This document shows positions 19,687 through 31,007 of a DNA stretch of 64,000 nt, one piece after another. Location: the NCBI GenBank assembly GCA_934045905.1, contig OW203766.1, positions 25,352,309-25,416,308 on the forward strand, given 5' to 3'. The notes under the pieces were generated by a model. The model was given only the letters and a program-made list of their open reading frames with translations, made no database searches and was not told the DNA's origin. Position 1 is the stretch's first letter; the number at the start of each line of letters is the position of its first letter. The DNA is from Leuctra nigra (lineage: Eukaryota > Arthropoda > Insecta > Plecoptera > Leuctridae). Both the position numbers and the translations under genes were made by a program.

Positions 19687-22600
19687 ATGAAGGTGTTAGC
19701 AACTTTGATAATATTCTATGCAATCGGGATGACTGGAGTGTTTGGAGGTAAGCATCTTCATTCCAGGAATACACTTTGTAGGAACATTTGTATTGTATTT
19801 ATGTATGATAGCCAATTGCCTGTTGACTGTTGACAATAAAATGTTTATTTTTCAAAACGATCAGCCCGCACACAAGAGTTTTCTCTTATGCGGGCTCGGG
19901 CTTCCAAATTAATTGAATTTTCTCTATGTAAAAAGTAAAAAATAAAATGAAATTGTGTTTTGTGAACTCTGTAATAAGAGTAGTTAATTGTTAATTTTGT
20001 TAACATTGTTAATTTGTAATCTAGTGGAGCGGTCGCTCCACCCAGCCAAGTCGTACCGTACACTCACACTCACTCAACATACCGTAAATGCCTAATAAAC
20101 TGAGGAGCAGACCAAACACTTTTACTGTATCTGTAATAAGGTAACTAGAATAAAATGAATTAGACATTGAAACAAAATCCGCGGCGTTTTTTTCTCAATA
20201 TGTCACTAAGGATAACATCAAAGGGTACTTCGCGCACCCCCACCGCCAGGCAGCGCTAACATAACTTCGCGGAAAATAGCGCCAGGCAGCGCTAACAGCA
20301 CTAATATAACTTCGCGGAAAATAGCGCTGCCTAGAGCGGTGGGGGTATCCTTAGTTTATATTGAGAAACAACGCCGAGGATTTGAACAATAGCTTGAACC
20401 ATTCCTGTAGTATCGCTGCTATAACCTAAGGCCGACTATAAAGTTTATTGTTAAATAAAGCTACAAGAAGTACCTACTATGAATTGCAATTTGCCTCAAT
20501 GTAATTTCTCTCATTATTTCAGACTCCTGCGGTTTAAACCCGGGTTACAATGAAACCAGGAAAAGGTTTAAGGTAACTGGCGGAGAGAATGCAGGACTCA
20601 ATGAGTTTCCCTGGCAGGTGTTGGTGAATGAAAAAGGACGAAGTGTAATTCCACACTGTGGAGCTGTGCTTATTCATGCCAGCTGGGTGCTAACAGCTAA
20701 AACGTGTCTTCCCAAGTTAGTATAACACCATAAAAAAACACTCCGTGTAAAAATACTAGCCGAGTCTCTTCAACTAAGAAAAAAATATAAAAGGAAATCC
20801 AAAATTTCAGCACTGAAAAGTATTAAAAATATTATCCAAATCAAAACTTTATTTTAAAATTAAAAAAATACTTGGCGCATCGTGCATTAAATAAAAAGTA
20901 AGTATGGAAGTATCTAGCCTAGAAATCAAATATACATGTCTTACATATAACATTTAATGCCCTAAAAACGATTCGCCAAGTAGTTGCTTAATTTTAAAAT
21001 AAAGTTTTGACTTGGCCCATTTTTTGATATCACTACTTTTCAGTGCTGAAATTTAGATTTTTTAAAATTTTTTTCGTAGTTGAAGAGATTTGGCTGGTAT
21101 TTTTACACAGAGATTTTATATGGGTATGTAAATCAACAGGAAAATAAATATAAACCAAATTAATTACTATGTTTTGAATTTGATTGGCCGGGTGTAGGAA
21201 GAATCAGTCAATCCAGTTGATTCTGGGTGAATATGACTTCAGCAGTTCAAATGAGCCAGACCGAGAAGTATTGAAGAAAGTAGTAAAGATAAAAAATCAG
21301 TATTCCAGGCAGTTAGTATTATTAAAAATGGAGTCTCCAATTAAAACTGACAATCACATCAGACCGATTTGCCTGCCAGCAAAAGGTGAAGATTTCACAG
21401 GCCAAGACGCTGTAGTAACTGGATGGGGTTCAGTGACATTTGGTAAGTTGATTCTTCTTTTCGAGTCCGTTGGTTTCACACTCTAGCCATCCAGAATCGC
21501 GTCTCATCATTACAGTTAAATCGTACCGTCATGTCATGTCATGCCATGTCATGTCATGTCATGTCATGTCATTTCACAAAACATAACATTTACAACTAAT
21601 TCGCAGCTTTCTTATACAGACACGTCGTGTTTCCGGACTTGAAGAGTTGTCGTAGAGGTGTGATTTTCTAGTGCACAAAGTTCAAATGTGTTCAAAGTGG
21701 TTGCGATAATCGCTTCATGGGTGAAAAATTAGACATTGAAAAACATTTTTTAAATCACTTTTATTCTACCACTCCACATCCTGTTACTACTGGCTTCCAA
21801 CATGTTTGCCCAAATATCTGCATTGCAATAAACGTATTTATTTCCAGGTGGCCAAGTATCTGAAGTACTAAAGAAAAATGTGGTGCCAGTCCAGGACAAC
21901 GATTTATGCAAAGCAAAGTGGCCGAAATTTACTTTCGGAAAGGGACTAATTTGTGCAGGGTACAAGAACAAGACCAATTTCTGCGAAGTAAGTTTATAAG
22001 AAAATTAATACCTATTCCTTTTGTACCAGTACTCTTTACAGTTCTTTTTACCGATATATTAACATATAATATGGTGCTGTTTCCTGGAATGTTTGCGCAC
22101 GGGTATGGCCAACATGGCAATGGTCATACCCTTGGGTCATACCTAATGCATCAGCCTACCTATAGTCCATAGGCTGAGGAAAATCATAGCATATCTGCCC
22201 CAAAATCATTTTCAGCCATAAGAGAGCAAAATATCCTGATCCACTACATCATAACACACAAATATCAAATAATTCGCTGCGCGGCATTTTCTACTTTTTG
22301 GTCTAGTAGGTATGTTTTGAACAATGGACATATTAGTTTTTCTTCAAGGAATTTACCCAAATAATGATCCAAAAATTCACTGCGCAGCATTTTCTTGTGA
22401 AAATTTTAGCCATGAAAATTTACGTAAATTTCTGTTTTCCTAATTAATATACATTTAAATTTTTTAAACCTTCCTATGCGAATGTTAATAGAAAAAAAAT
22501 CGCTGAGTTAATTTTCGGACTGTGAAAATTTCGGACTGTGTTGTTTTCGGATTTTCGGACTTCATTAATGGCCATAATGAAAAGTGCTGCGCACGCCTAT

Positions 22601-24475
22601 GAGAAAGAGTTGTTACAAGCCAGTTGTAGCCAGTTACAAGCTTCAGAGATGAAATTTCTTAGGAGTGCGAAAGAGTGACGAAGTTCGACAGAATTAGTAG
22701 TTTAAAGATTAGGAAGGAATTGGATGTGGAGAGATTGGGATTTAAGTGGGGGGGGGGGGGGGGGGGGGGATTGAGGTGGTTTGGTAACATGAAGAGAATG
22801 GAATTGAAAGGATGGCCAGAACAGAGCTGGAATCAATAATGCTACTAGAAGTGTTGAAGGCCTAGTAGAGCACAGTGGAAGAGTTTGATTGAAGAAGATG
22901 TGAGCACAAGAGGGGAAGACTGGAAGATGGTTGAGGAGGAACGTTGATGGGAGGAAGAAAGTGAGGAGGGAAAAGAGTCTGAAGTAATTTCAACCTGTCC
23001 GGCTAACCGGTTGAGACATTTTAGCCTTAGTATGTCTGGTTAGACAATGAATGTATGTTGTATGTAAAGTGTCTATTGTCTAACCCTGACCCAATTTTTT
23101 TTGTAACCGGGGTTTGTTCAAATATAAAATTCCTTTTGATGCTTTGAAACTGTTCTTGCAATTCAGAATAATAACAAGTCCTCCCGGTTTTGCTGTTTCG
23201 TTAAAACAACGACTCACCCCTTTTTTAGATTATGATCGCTGGTCCTATACACAAGTTGTAACGTACACTCCCCCAAATAATAAACGGTACTTGGTACAAA
23301 ACGTATTGGCTGCTGGGCCGGTTCCTTGACAATCAATCCTTGTTATTATCAATGAAATCAGAGCTCACCTAAAAGAGTTAGATAATGCGTTAGCACTGAC
23401 TTCATGGGATGATGCCATCAAACCTTAATCAGTCAATTCATTTTCTTTCGAGTACCGTTTATTATTTGGGGGAGTGTACATATTGGAGGAACAAAATATA
23501 ATTATTAAATAAACGACGCAATCCACTCACAAGCTCGGCGAGGTCCAATAAGATAGACAGAATGTCCATATCGCAAGGCCATTTATATAATTCATTGCAC
23601 AGTTATTGATTACAGTCCGACCGGGTAGCTCAGTTGGTAGAGCTCTCGCCCGGCAAGTGAGATGTGCCGGGTTCGAGCCCCGGTTCGGTCGGATATTTTT
23701 CACAACGCACATCCCTTCCTATCATCCTGCCTCCATGGAAGTTTTCCACAGAAACCTACATTCTCATAAGAAGAACTCTGGCACCCTAATATCCTGTTCA
23801 CACGTAGAATTCGATCATGATCCAGTTCATAATTACAATCGAAATCAAAATGGAGGCAAGATTCAAGTTAAACTTTATAATGCTTGTTACATGCATATTA
23901 CAGCATGCATTGCTGTGCATTGCGAAAACTTACAAATTGTGTAAGTTTTCGTTTTTAAAATTCATGATTTCTTTTGTTTGACCTTGAGTTCGATCATGAT
24001 TCAGATTTCGATTGCGTTCTTACAACTCAATCGAGATTTGGATCATGATCGAATCCTCAGTGTGAACAGGGTATAACTCCCCTGCCGTTTGCTCGAGAAG
24101 GTCGGCCATAGGGCAAGGGTCGGGAAGTTGTGGGCCGGGCCGGGCCGCTTATTTTTTACGTTGACTAACTGATTTCGAGACTAATACCTGTGCGAATACC
24201 CTTTGTATCGTATTCGTTACTTGAAATGAAATATGGGAGACTTCAACTATAATTGTCGTATTTTTAAGTTATAAATGCAAGTTACAATATTTGAGATTCA
24301 AATTGAAATTTGTTTTGTTTAGAGTGATTATGGTGGTGGACTGCAGGTCAAGAAGGACGGCGTCTACACGTTGGTCGGGGTTGCTTCAATAGTGCTAGAA
24401 GGCAAATGTCAATTACCCGGAATTTACGCTGCTACCTCCAAATTCCTGGGATGGATCAACAAAATTATTAAATAA
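19687..24475 (+). CDS. Serine protease homologue 3 (inactive S1 domain), five coding exons
   Basis: Exons: 19687-19747, 20523-20715, 21198-21442, 21848-21987, 24323-24475; all GT-AG (263 residues). The signal peptide is MKVLATLIIFYAIGMTGVFG. The activation-like site is FK|VTGG instead of PK|IPGG. All triad positions are changed: Lys80 (TAKTC), Gln123 (SRQLVLL) and Tyr216 (SDYGGGL). The extra Cys before HIRPICLP seen in its two relatives is Thr here. Introns are much longer than in genes 1 and 2 because of insertions: a MITE in intron 1, a palindrome element in intron 2, and LINE, MITE and tRNA-like pieces in intron 4. The intact frame argues for selection despite the load. It is predicted to be secreted and non-catalytic. 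Confidence 0.92.
20031..20135 (-). mobile_element. 3' end fragment of the palindrome/CTAG element
   Basis: In intron 1 of SPH gene 3, inverted: CTAGTGGAGCGGTCGCTCCA then CAGCCAAGTCGTACCGTACA, matching 34097 onward. A GC-rich hairpin (AGCCCGCA...TGCGGGCT) lies just left at about 19862-19898. Confidence 0.65.
20174..20382. mobile_element. MITE with GC-rich internal duplication
   Basis: In intron 1 of SPH gene 3. The ends are approximate inverses (CCGCGGCGTTTTTTTCTCAA and TTGAGAAACAACGCCGAGG) and include an inverted AAGGATA. Inside, ATAACTTCGCGGAAAATAGC occurs twice in tandem with CAGGCAGCGC. Confidence 0.6.
20728..21124. repeat. Palindrome module, older copy in SPH gene 3 intron 2
   Basis: Arms of about 155 bp (20728-20883 and 20968-21124) facing each other around GGCGCATCG/CGATTCGCC. 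The arms differ at many places (for example TATTATCCAAATC against TGGGCCAAGTC), unlike the younger copies at 13093, 35025 and 51454. No CTAG body is attached. Confidence 0.7.
22615..22995 (+). pseudogene. Decayed LINE reverse transcriptase C-terminus
   Basis: In intron 4 of SPH gene 3. Pieces in different frames read EMKFLRSAKE, LRWFGNMKRM and IEEDVSTRGEDWKMVEEER, the familiar tail of insect endonuclease-reverse transcriptases. Stops, frameshifts and a 22-base G run (22748-22769) interrupt it. Confidence 0.7.
23266..23476. mobile_element. 211-bp MITE with TA target duplication, copy 1
   Basis: Inverted ends CACTCCCCCAAATAATAAAC / GTTTATTATTTGGGGGAGTG, flanked by TA on both sides. A near-identical 211-bp copy is at 39813-40023. 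TA duplication suggests a Tc1/mariner-type non-autonomous element. Confidence 0.8.
23617..23692 (+). repeat. tRNA-like dispersed element, copy B
   Basis: 76 bases that fold as a tRNA: CCGACCG/CGGTCGG acceptor stem, GCTCAGTTGGTAGAGC D arm, CTCGC-CCGGCAA-GTGAG anticodon arm (GGC in anticodon position, C instead of U at position 33) and CCGGGTTCGAGCCCCGG T arm. The 3' flank (ATATTTTTCACAAC.CACATC) is shared with copy C at 51934. Because it is repeated with its flank and lacks U33, it is read as a tRNA-derived transposable sequence rather than a tRNA gene. Confidence 0.7.
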
Positions 24476-24948
24476 GTATGTAGGGTTTTCCCATTGGTTG
24501 ATAGTTGTAACTAGTAATTTGCACAGGCCACGCAATTCTATTTTATTCTGCTAGTTCTTTGTCTTCTTGGGATACCTACTCTCTTTGTAACGCAATGCGC
24601 GAAGCTTAATTTTTTAGATTTTAGATATAAATATTTTAAAAATGTTGCTAAGAAAACATGGGATACTCTATCAAGTTTAGAGAAAACCAGAGCAGCTCTC
24701 TCGGTTGAGAGCTGTCACGTGATCTTACTTGCCTCCTGATGATATAAAATTTCTTCATAGAATTAGAATCCACTAGAATCCATTAGAAGGTCACTAGGAT
24801 TAATAAATGTAGAGAGAGAGAGCCAGATAGCCAGTGTGGTGGCCAGGAATTTGACAGCAATTCAAGACGTAGTTAACAAAATTGTCATCATTGTTTGGAA
24901 CACAGGGAAAATCTACGATAACCGTTATTGACAACACCTTTACCTGAG

Positions 24949-25060
24949 CGAGCATGGCAGAGAGTAGCCATGGATTTGTTTCACTCAAGGAACACAAGTA
25001 TGTGATTGTAGATTATTTCTCAAAGTTCCCTGAAGTATTGTTGTTGGACAAAACCACCTG
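24949..25060 (+). pseudogene. Ty3/gypsy-type integrase fragment
   Basis: About 110 bp: one frame reads AWQRVAMDLFH and, after a frameshift, another reads HKYVIVDYFSKFPEVLLLDK. This is the N-terminal core of a retrotransposon integrase (first catalytic Asp region). It is an isolated relic; no LTRs are seen. Confidence 0.65.
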
Positions 25061-25465
25061 TGTTGTAGTCAATTACTAGTTAATAACTTTATAAGCTTTA
25101 TTAATTCACACAGAATAATATTGTTATACATGTGGTAGTAGATCTACAGGAACCAACTATGCAACTACTCAAGGCACACAAGACAAGAGTCTATCTTGTC
25201 ACTTCCTGTTGGCACGGCCTTCTAGATCATCAGTTCTAGTTGCCAACCATCAACGATGGGGCGATGTAAAGCTAGGACGACAGGTCGGCCACTTTGACGC
25301 TAGCGTCGAGGGAGTACTTTTCAATTCAAAGTATTTCTTACCCCACAGTCCGTATTTTCATGTTATATTATAAGAATTAATGTTATTTATTATCGTATGG
25401 TTTTTCATTGGAACAATACAAGTAAACAATAGATAAACAAGAAAACCAATTATAAATTTAAGTTA

Positions 25466-25917
25466 TCAAGCCATTCGATCGCTTCTCCTGTCAGATGCAA
25501 GATGTCTTCCTCCTCTCCTGGAAAGGCCAGCACGGGACAACTGCTCATGATGTGGTCTGTTGTCTGCTTCGGATGTCCGCAGACACAACTCGGATTGTCC
25601 GAAAATCACCATTTGTGCATCAAATAATTGCACCTCCCATGTTGAGTTCTTAACCTGTTCAGGTTGCACCAAGCTCTTCTACTAAGGTGAAAACCTGAGA
25701 GCCGGTCTCGGCTGTCGAAGTCATAAACTGGGCTGCTTCGATTAGTCTCTTTCCATTGGCTATTCCATAGTTCGTTGACATCGAAATTGCTCTCAAACAA
25801 ACTTTTCGCCATGAGCAAAGGTGGATTCCGTGATCGCAAACGTTCATTTGGTGGCCTCAGCAAATACTCACTGACGGGCAAGTCAGGGCTCTTCAGTATC
25901 TTTGAGTGCTCCCTCAA
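25466..25917 (-). pseudogene. Non-LTR retrotransposon C-terminal fragment with internal stop
   Basis: The minus frame includes LNRLRTQHGRCNYLMHKW, an in-frame TGA, then NPSCVCGHPKQTTDHIMSS and a final GEAIEWLDNL. The Cys-His pattern is the C-terminal zinc-knuckle-like region of insect RT proteins. The RT core is absent. Confidence 0.75.
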
Positions 25918-27698
25918 TAGCGCCTGCTTTTACCGCAAGAGAGGATAATTTTATGACATTTGTAGGAATAATGATATTTTGGTCATGAAATGACTGCTCA
26001 CATGATTTTTGTTTCCAGTGCTCTCTTGAACTGACTCTTTGCATAATGGAATTTTGTAACTTTCAATTAAAACAATTGAGAGGGTGTCGCCTCAGATTGA
26101 AATAGAATTTGCTTTAGATTTTGCACTATCTTCTTATTTTTACACATTTTATTATACTAGAGTAAAAAATATATATACCTATCTAAACAGTAAGTATATC
26201 TTCTTACGCCTGTCAAAATAAAGTTTCGCGAGTTTTAATTTTGAGTGGCACAAACAGCTTACTTCAAAGCTTACTCACACTTCATACTCACAACCGATGG
26301 CAGCTCTGCAGCACCCTAGCGGGAAAAAGTTTGGCTAGTGCCCTGTTGTCAATAAACTAATGAGAAGTTACAGCAATTCAAAGTTTTTGGATATTTCGTC
26401 ATGTTTTTGTAAAATTATTTATTTTTGTCAACAGTTTCGATTTTAGTATCAAAAACTTCCTCAGGACAACAACTTAAAAAAATGTCATAAAAAATTACAC
26501 TTTAAACAAAAGTATACAATAAAAAACAATTTCCTAGAGGCATAACCCCCAGACTGCCCCAGACAATATACTGCTTGTCCATTTTCTCGTCTGTTGCATC
26601 TTCTTCTGATTTTTCTTCTGATTTTTCTTTTCCCGTTGTCTTTATTTGTCTTTAAAGGCCTTGGCCAGGTTGCTTCAGCTTCTAAATAATAATGTGACAA
26701 TAATGATTTTATCCAATATTCCAAAAAATCAAATCGATCCGACAATCACAACGCTCACAATATGACAATTAAACTCTTGCCGCAACCCGCCACACACTGA
26801 ACGCAAGCCCGCAACGCATGGATCAGTGACGTCAGTGAGAGGGACCGCCCTGCAAGCCAGCCCGCGGCCGGCCGCGTGCTCTTACGCTGAAGCAACCTAC
26901 TAACTCTATGCCGACAAATGATAAGTCAAATCTCAAATAAGTCAAATGTCCCCGGGTTTTACCGTAATTTACCAAGACATTTTTACCGATAATTATTTCA
27001 AACTCGTCCACTTGGTGGTGGTTTCTTAGATACCTACAATCTGATTTCCAGACAGATTTCGGCGATGCATTCGCACAAGGAAGTAATTCGCACTTAAATC
27101 TATTTGTAATGTCATAATCAGTATCTGTAAAGTGGTTTGAACAAACTATAGTGATTATTTAGTAGGAGTAAAGTTGTCTCTGGTAATGTTATGAAGCCAC
27201 TGTTTATATCTGTCTGCTGATGACTGACTGGGAAATCAATGAAAAGAGAGTTTAATCCATCCGCGCCTACACATTTTGAAGTAGTGTTACATTTATATAC
27301 ACATCATTCTTTAACCATTATTACGGTTTTTCACACGCAAGTAAAAAATTTAAACTGATACTTACATTTTTCACTTCTATTTATTCATTTCTATAGTCAC
27401 TAGTGTAAACGCTTTTATAATCACTATTTCAATTGTCTATAATAATGATATACCTACTAATTACTATTATGAAATAAAAGCACTATACATCCAAAGTTAT
27501 TTACTTGCTAGTCTTGCTACTGTCCAGCCTTTCTCGCATAAAATAAAAACACACTGAAATACACCACCTATTCATGAAACCACACAAATCAACTGAAGAC
27601 AGTCAACGCGCTGCATCCTGCTGTCTTGACGCCGAGCGATCCCTCGCACTGACGTCATGCCCCATCCGTGACCGGAAACTAAGAAGGGGTGAAATTCT
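25918..27698. other. Non-coding stretch with a Penelope-like 3' end
   Basis: About 26395-26760 (minus) is a Penelope-like element 3' end, listed separately. A GC-rich patch lies at 26815-26890 (CAGTGACGTCAGTGAGAGGG ... CGCGGCCGGCCGCG). Otherwise AT-rich with no gene seen. Confidence 0.4.
26395..26680 (-). mobile_element. Penelope-like element 3' end, inverted copy
   Basis: The reverse complement reads GTTGTTGTCCTGAGGAAGTT, GATACTAAAATCGAAACTGT and an upstream GAAAATGGACAAGCAG, matching the plus-strand copy at 33720-34005. The CCTGAGGAAG...ATCGAAAC signature is typical of Penelope-like 3' ends. Confidence 0.6.
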
Positions 27699-28005
27699 GC
27701 ACGGAAAAAAATGGTATGGCTGTGGCAGCAATAATCGTATTGCTGACCCATTTCTTGCTACCGGAGCGATCTGAATTTCTGCCTTAATCACTACGGTATT
27801 GCTGGAAACACAAGCGTATTATTGCTGAAAATGTCTGACTGCAGTTTCAATAAAGATTGTTGTCACAGCAATACTCATATTTCATAAACAACTCCCACGT
27901 TATCTCCACCTTCCGTTGCGACCGTTGAGACACATGAGTCAGCTGAATGACGTGATCTAGCCCATTCCCCCCTTCCCACACCCCGCCGCATCACCAAGCT
28001 GCCTC

Positions 28006-28190
28006 AGTGAACGAGTGATTCCCACGCAGAGAGACGCGTATTATCAACGGTGCGAAGTGAATGCGTGCAGTTTCTGCAGTGTGTTTATCTAGTGCAGTGT
28101 ATTTGTATAGTGCAGTGTGCTTCAAGAATGCTCAATAATTGTGTTAATAAAACCTCGATAATGTTGGATTGCAGCGTCTAAAGATTGAAG
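28006..28190 (+). other. Possible first exon with TCAGT initiator
   Basis: TCAGT at 28004-28008 with AGACG about 27 bases downstream resembles an insect Inr plus DPE (one base off ideal spacing). The block is less AT-rich, carries three GTGCAGTGT-like repeats and ends at AAG|GTAATA. No long frame. Speculative. Confidence 0.25.
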
Positions 28191-28634
28191 GTAATATATA
28201 ATATTCAATTATACCTACTAATGTAGGTACCTAGTGCCACTTCAAAAATCAAATGCCAATGATTACATTTACATTACAGGCTGTACAATACCTACATAAA
28301 ATTATGTCTTGCTATAGGAATTGCAATTTCATAGGAAATTACATAGGTACACAGATTATTTTGAACATCACTAATTCAGTTGGCGGGTTCTAGATTTTAG
28401 TTGAACATTTGAAATGGACATGTAAAGGGGGGGGGGGGGAGGAGGGGGGGTCGATCTTTTTAAAAGAAAAATTGGTGCCTTCTAGAACATTCAGCTCTAC
28501 ATTTCTGCATTTAGCCAGAACATTTGGTAAAATTTTTAAATGTGAATATAGGTAGGTTTTAGATAATTTCTCGATCATATAAAATTGATACCATTTTGTT
28601 CACAGGGAAGTGGGGAGGGGGAGTTACCTTAGAT

Positions 28635-29711
28635 CAGTAGTACTCAACATTTTTCACTTGCGGGTCAATAATACGAATTTGATTTTGTTGGCGGGCATAA
28701 TTTTTTTAAATGTAGGTACAATAATGTTCACATTATCAGGTAGTGTTAGTAATAGATATTTAGGTACATAGGGCCAAAAAAACTTCACGTAATTCAAATT
28801 TGTGGATGAGTTCCTTGGATGTATTTAGGTAAGAATTTCATAATTACATACGCATCATATTAATAAATAAAAACTGAGTAGCAACCCATGGTAGTAGCAA
28901 GTAGCAACCCAATTTAAAAATTGTTTAAAAATTTAAATATATATTTTGTAACCTATTTAGTAGATTTAGGTATAATAATAAAGTAATATCTTTTGCTACA
29001 TAAAAGAACATTTTGTTACTGAAGTTGATGCTAAGTAATGTAGCGTCTGTTTCAAACCTACGCACAGAAACGCACATGCAACGTATGCAAAAGCACTGAT
29101 AAGAATGTGTCGTACAGTCATTGACGTACACTGGGGGTGGGGACATGCGACTGGCCAGTCATCTGTCGTCGATGTCTAGTGACAAACGGAACCGCCCCGT
29201 TCTTACGTACAGACCAAGGTCAAATTCTTCACTCGTCCGGCTGAGATCGTCTTACATTTGGAAAGATTGCACGGAAAGCTGACGCAGCACAACAATAAGC
29301 TTAATTTAGGCCTATGTTATAAATATGAAGGCATGTTGTAGCATTGAACAAAATTAATAATATTGTCTTTATATTGCCAGAATCGTGGTTTGTAGTGCGG
29401 CCTCAGACATCGGCGGAAGCATTCAGTGCTGCAGCTATAGCTGTCACGAGTCCCATACTGAGCGGTAGTCAATGGTACAGTCACGTCCAGCAGTCTCCAA
29501 ATCACTGACGCATGCAATTTACTAAAAACAGAACAGAATTGAGTTGGGTTGGGATTGTTCAAAACGTAATTTGGTGGCTTCCTTCTTTAAATCAGAATTT
29601 CTCTCAAATGAAACTAGAATACATTTTTACACATTTTGTGAATAAAAACCCAGGTATTTGAAACACTCACTAGGGGGCCACAAAAATTTAGTCCCAGGTT
29701 GAGTACCACTG
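28635..29711. mobile_element. Non-autonomous hAT-like element with 8-bp target duplication
   Basis: Ends CAGTAGTACTCAACATTTTT and GGTTGAGTACCACTG are inverted repeats of the hAT type (CAGTGGTTCTCAACC style). The flanks CCTTAGAT and TCTTAGAT match at 7 of 8 bases, the target duplication size expected for hAT. No transposase frame is seen in 1,077 bp. Confidence 0.8.
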
Positions 29712-29950
29712 TCTTAGATAATGGAAAAATTTACGTACTGCAAATGTACAATACAATTATATTGAACTTAAAATAAGGAATTCATAGATGTAGTGGGAAA
29801 ATTAGAAGGTATACCTAATGCGAATAACATTTTGGCGTGGCGTTATGAAACAGAATACGAGCTCCAATTATCTGATTGGTTTGTGACGTCATTTTTACAA
29901 CGCTTCTGATCGTTTCAGTACTCTTATGGATTTTTTTTTTTTTTACTTAG

Positions 29951-31007
29951 ATGTTTGATGAAGGCATCGATGATACCATATGATACCATTGGCGTCTCCA
30001 ACAAACGACATACTCAGAGAACCAGTTCCGAAAATTGGAGTTAGAGAGGGATATTTCTCACAAAATTCCTGCCACAGAGCCCAAAATGATGCTGGAACGT
30101 CGACGTTCAAAACTTCGACGATACAGGTCAGTACTTACACCCATTTAAAAAGCGTGAAAAATGCACACAAAAAAGCTCCATTATTTGGGGAAAATTATGC
30201 CCTTTTCCTTTCCAAACAAATTCAAATTCGTTATGACAAAGTATACCTATCTTCGGTAGATATTTTAATATTTATTTAATTTTTTAATTACTGTACCTTA
30301 ACAATTTTAATGTTTATTTATCACATTTTTTATTTTGAATCTGTTTTTATTATGCTATAGGTATTTGATATTTTAAAACGTTAACTTCTCATAATTTTTA
30401 AATAATATAATTTTTTATTTTGTAGACCCTCAATATACATATTTATTTTCATTTTTATAATAATTTTATACATTAACAATATTTTGTTTCTTTTCCTACT
30501 TTTTAGTAGGTACCTATTGAGATTTTTTTCTCACCCGATATTTTTAGGTATTTTCAATGCTCTTCATTTTGTGTCCCAATTTTTATTACGTTTTTATTAT
30601 TTGATTTTGTATTACTTGTGCGTCAATAATTTGAGAATGGCTATTACAGCATTAGCATAGGGGATCACTTTACAAGCAAATTATTAATTGATACTTTTTC
30701 ATACTATTTTTAAATATATATTTTAAACGAGTTCATCCTCTTACATCAATTTAGCGCAATAATCTTATCCAAATCTTGCAAATCTTTGCAAGATAAGTTG
30801 GTGGGACCTTGAAAATATTTTTGGCAATATCTCGTCAAACTCGTCAAGATGTTTCGAGGTTTTCTCAGCAGGATGCAGTCTCTCTCTTGAAACATCCACA
30901 CCAGTAAATTCTTAGCACAATCAAATGTTTTTGATTTTTAGTTTGAAGAGACTCATCGGATTGATGATACCGACGACTTGGACGAGATACCTGACATCAG
31001 CCCCTGA
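29951..31007 (+). CDS. Speculative two-exon small protein inside the 5.6-kb element
   Basis: Exon 29951-30126 (acceptor after a T-rich tract, TTTTACTTAG; donor CAG|GTCAGT) joins in phase to 30942-31007 (acceptor ATTTTTAG). With the ATG at 29980 the product is about 70 residues: MIPLASPTNDILREPVPK... and an acidic tail DDTDDLDEIPDISP. No family is recognised. Splice sites are good but the coding evidence is weak. Further exon-like blocks follow at 31891-32040 and 32313-32374, so a spliced non-coding transcript is an alternative. Confidence 0.2.

Noticed and set aside
23617..23692. Functional tRNA-Ala gene
   Set aside because: U33 is missing, and the sequence recurs with conserved flanks, so it is part of a mobile repeat.
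8296..24475. Reading the three SPH genes as pseudogenes
   Set aside because: All exon lengths, splice sites and frames are intact; loss of the triad is typical of maintained serine protease homologues.
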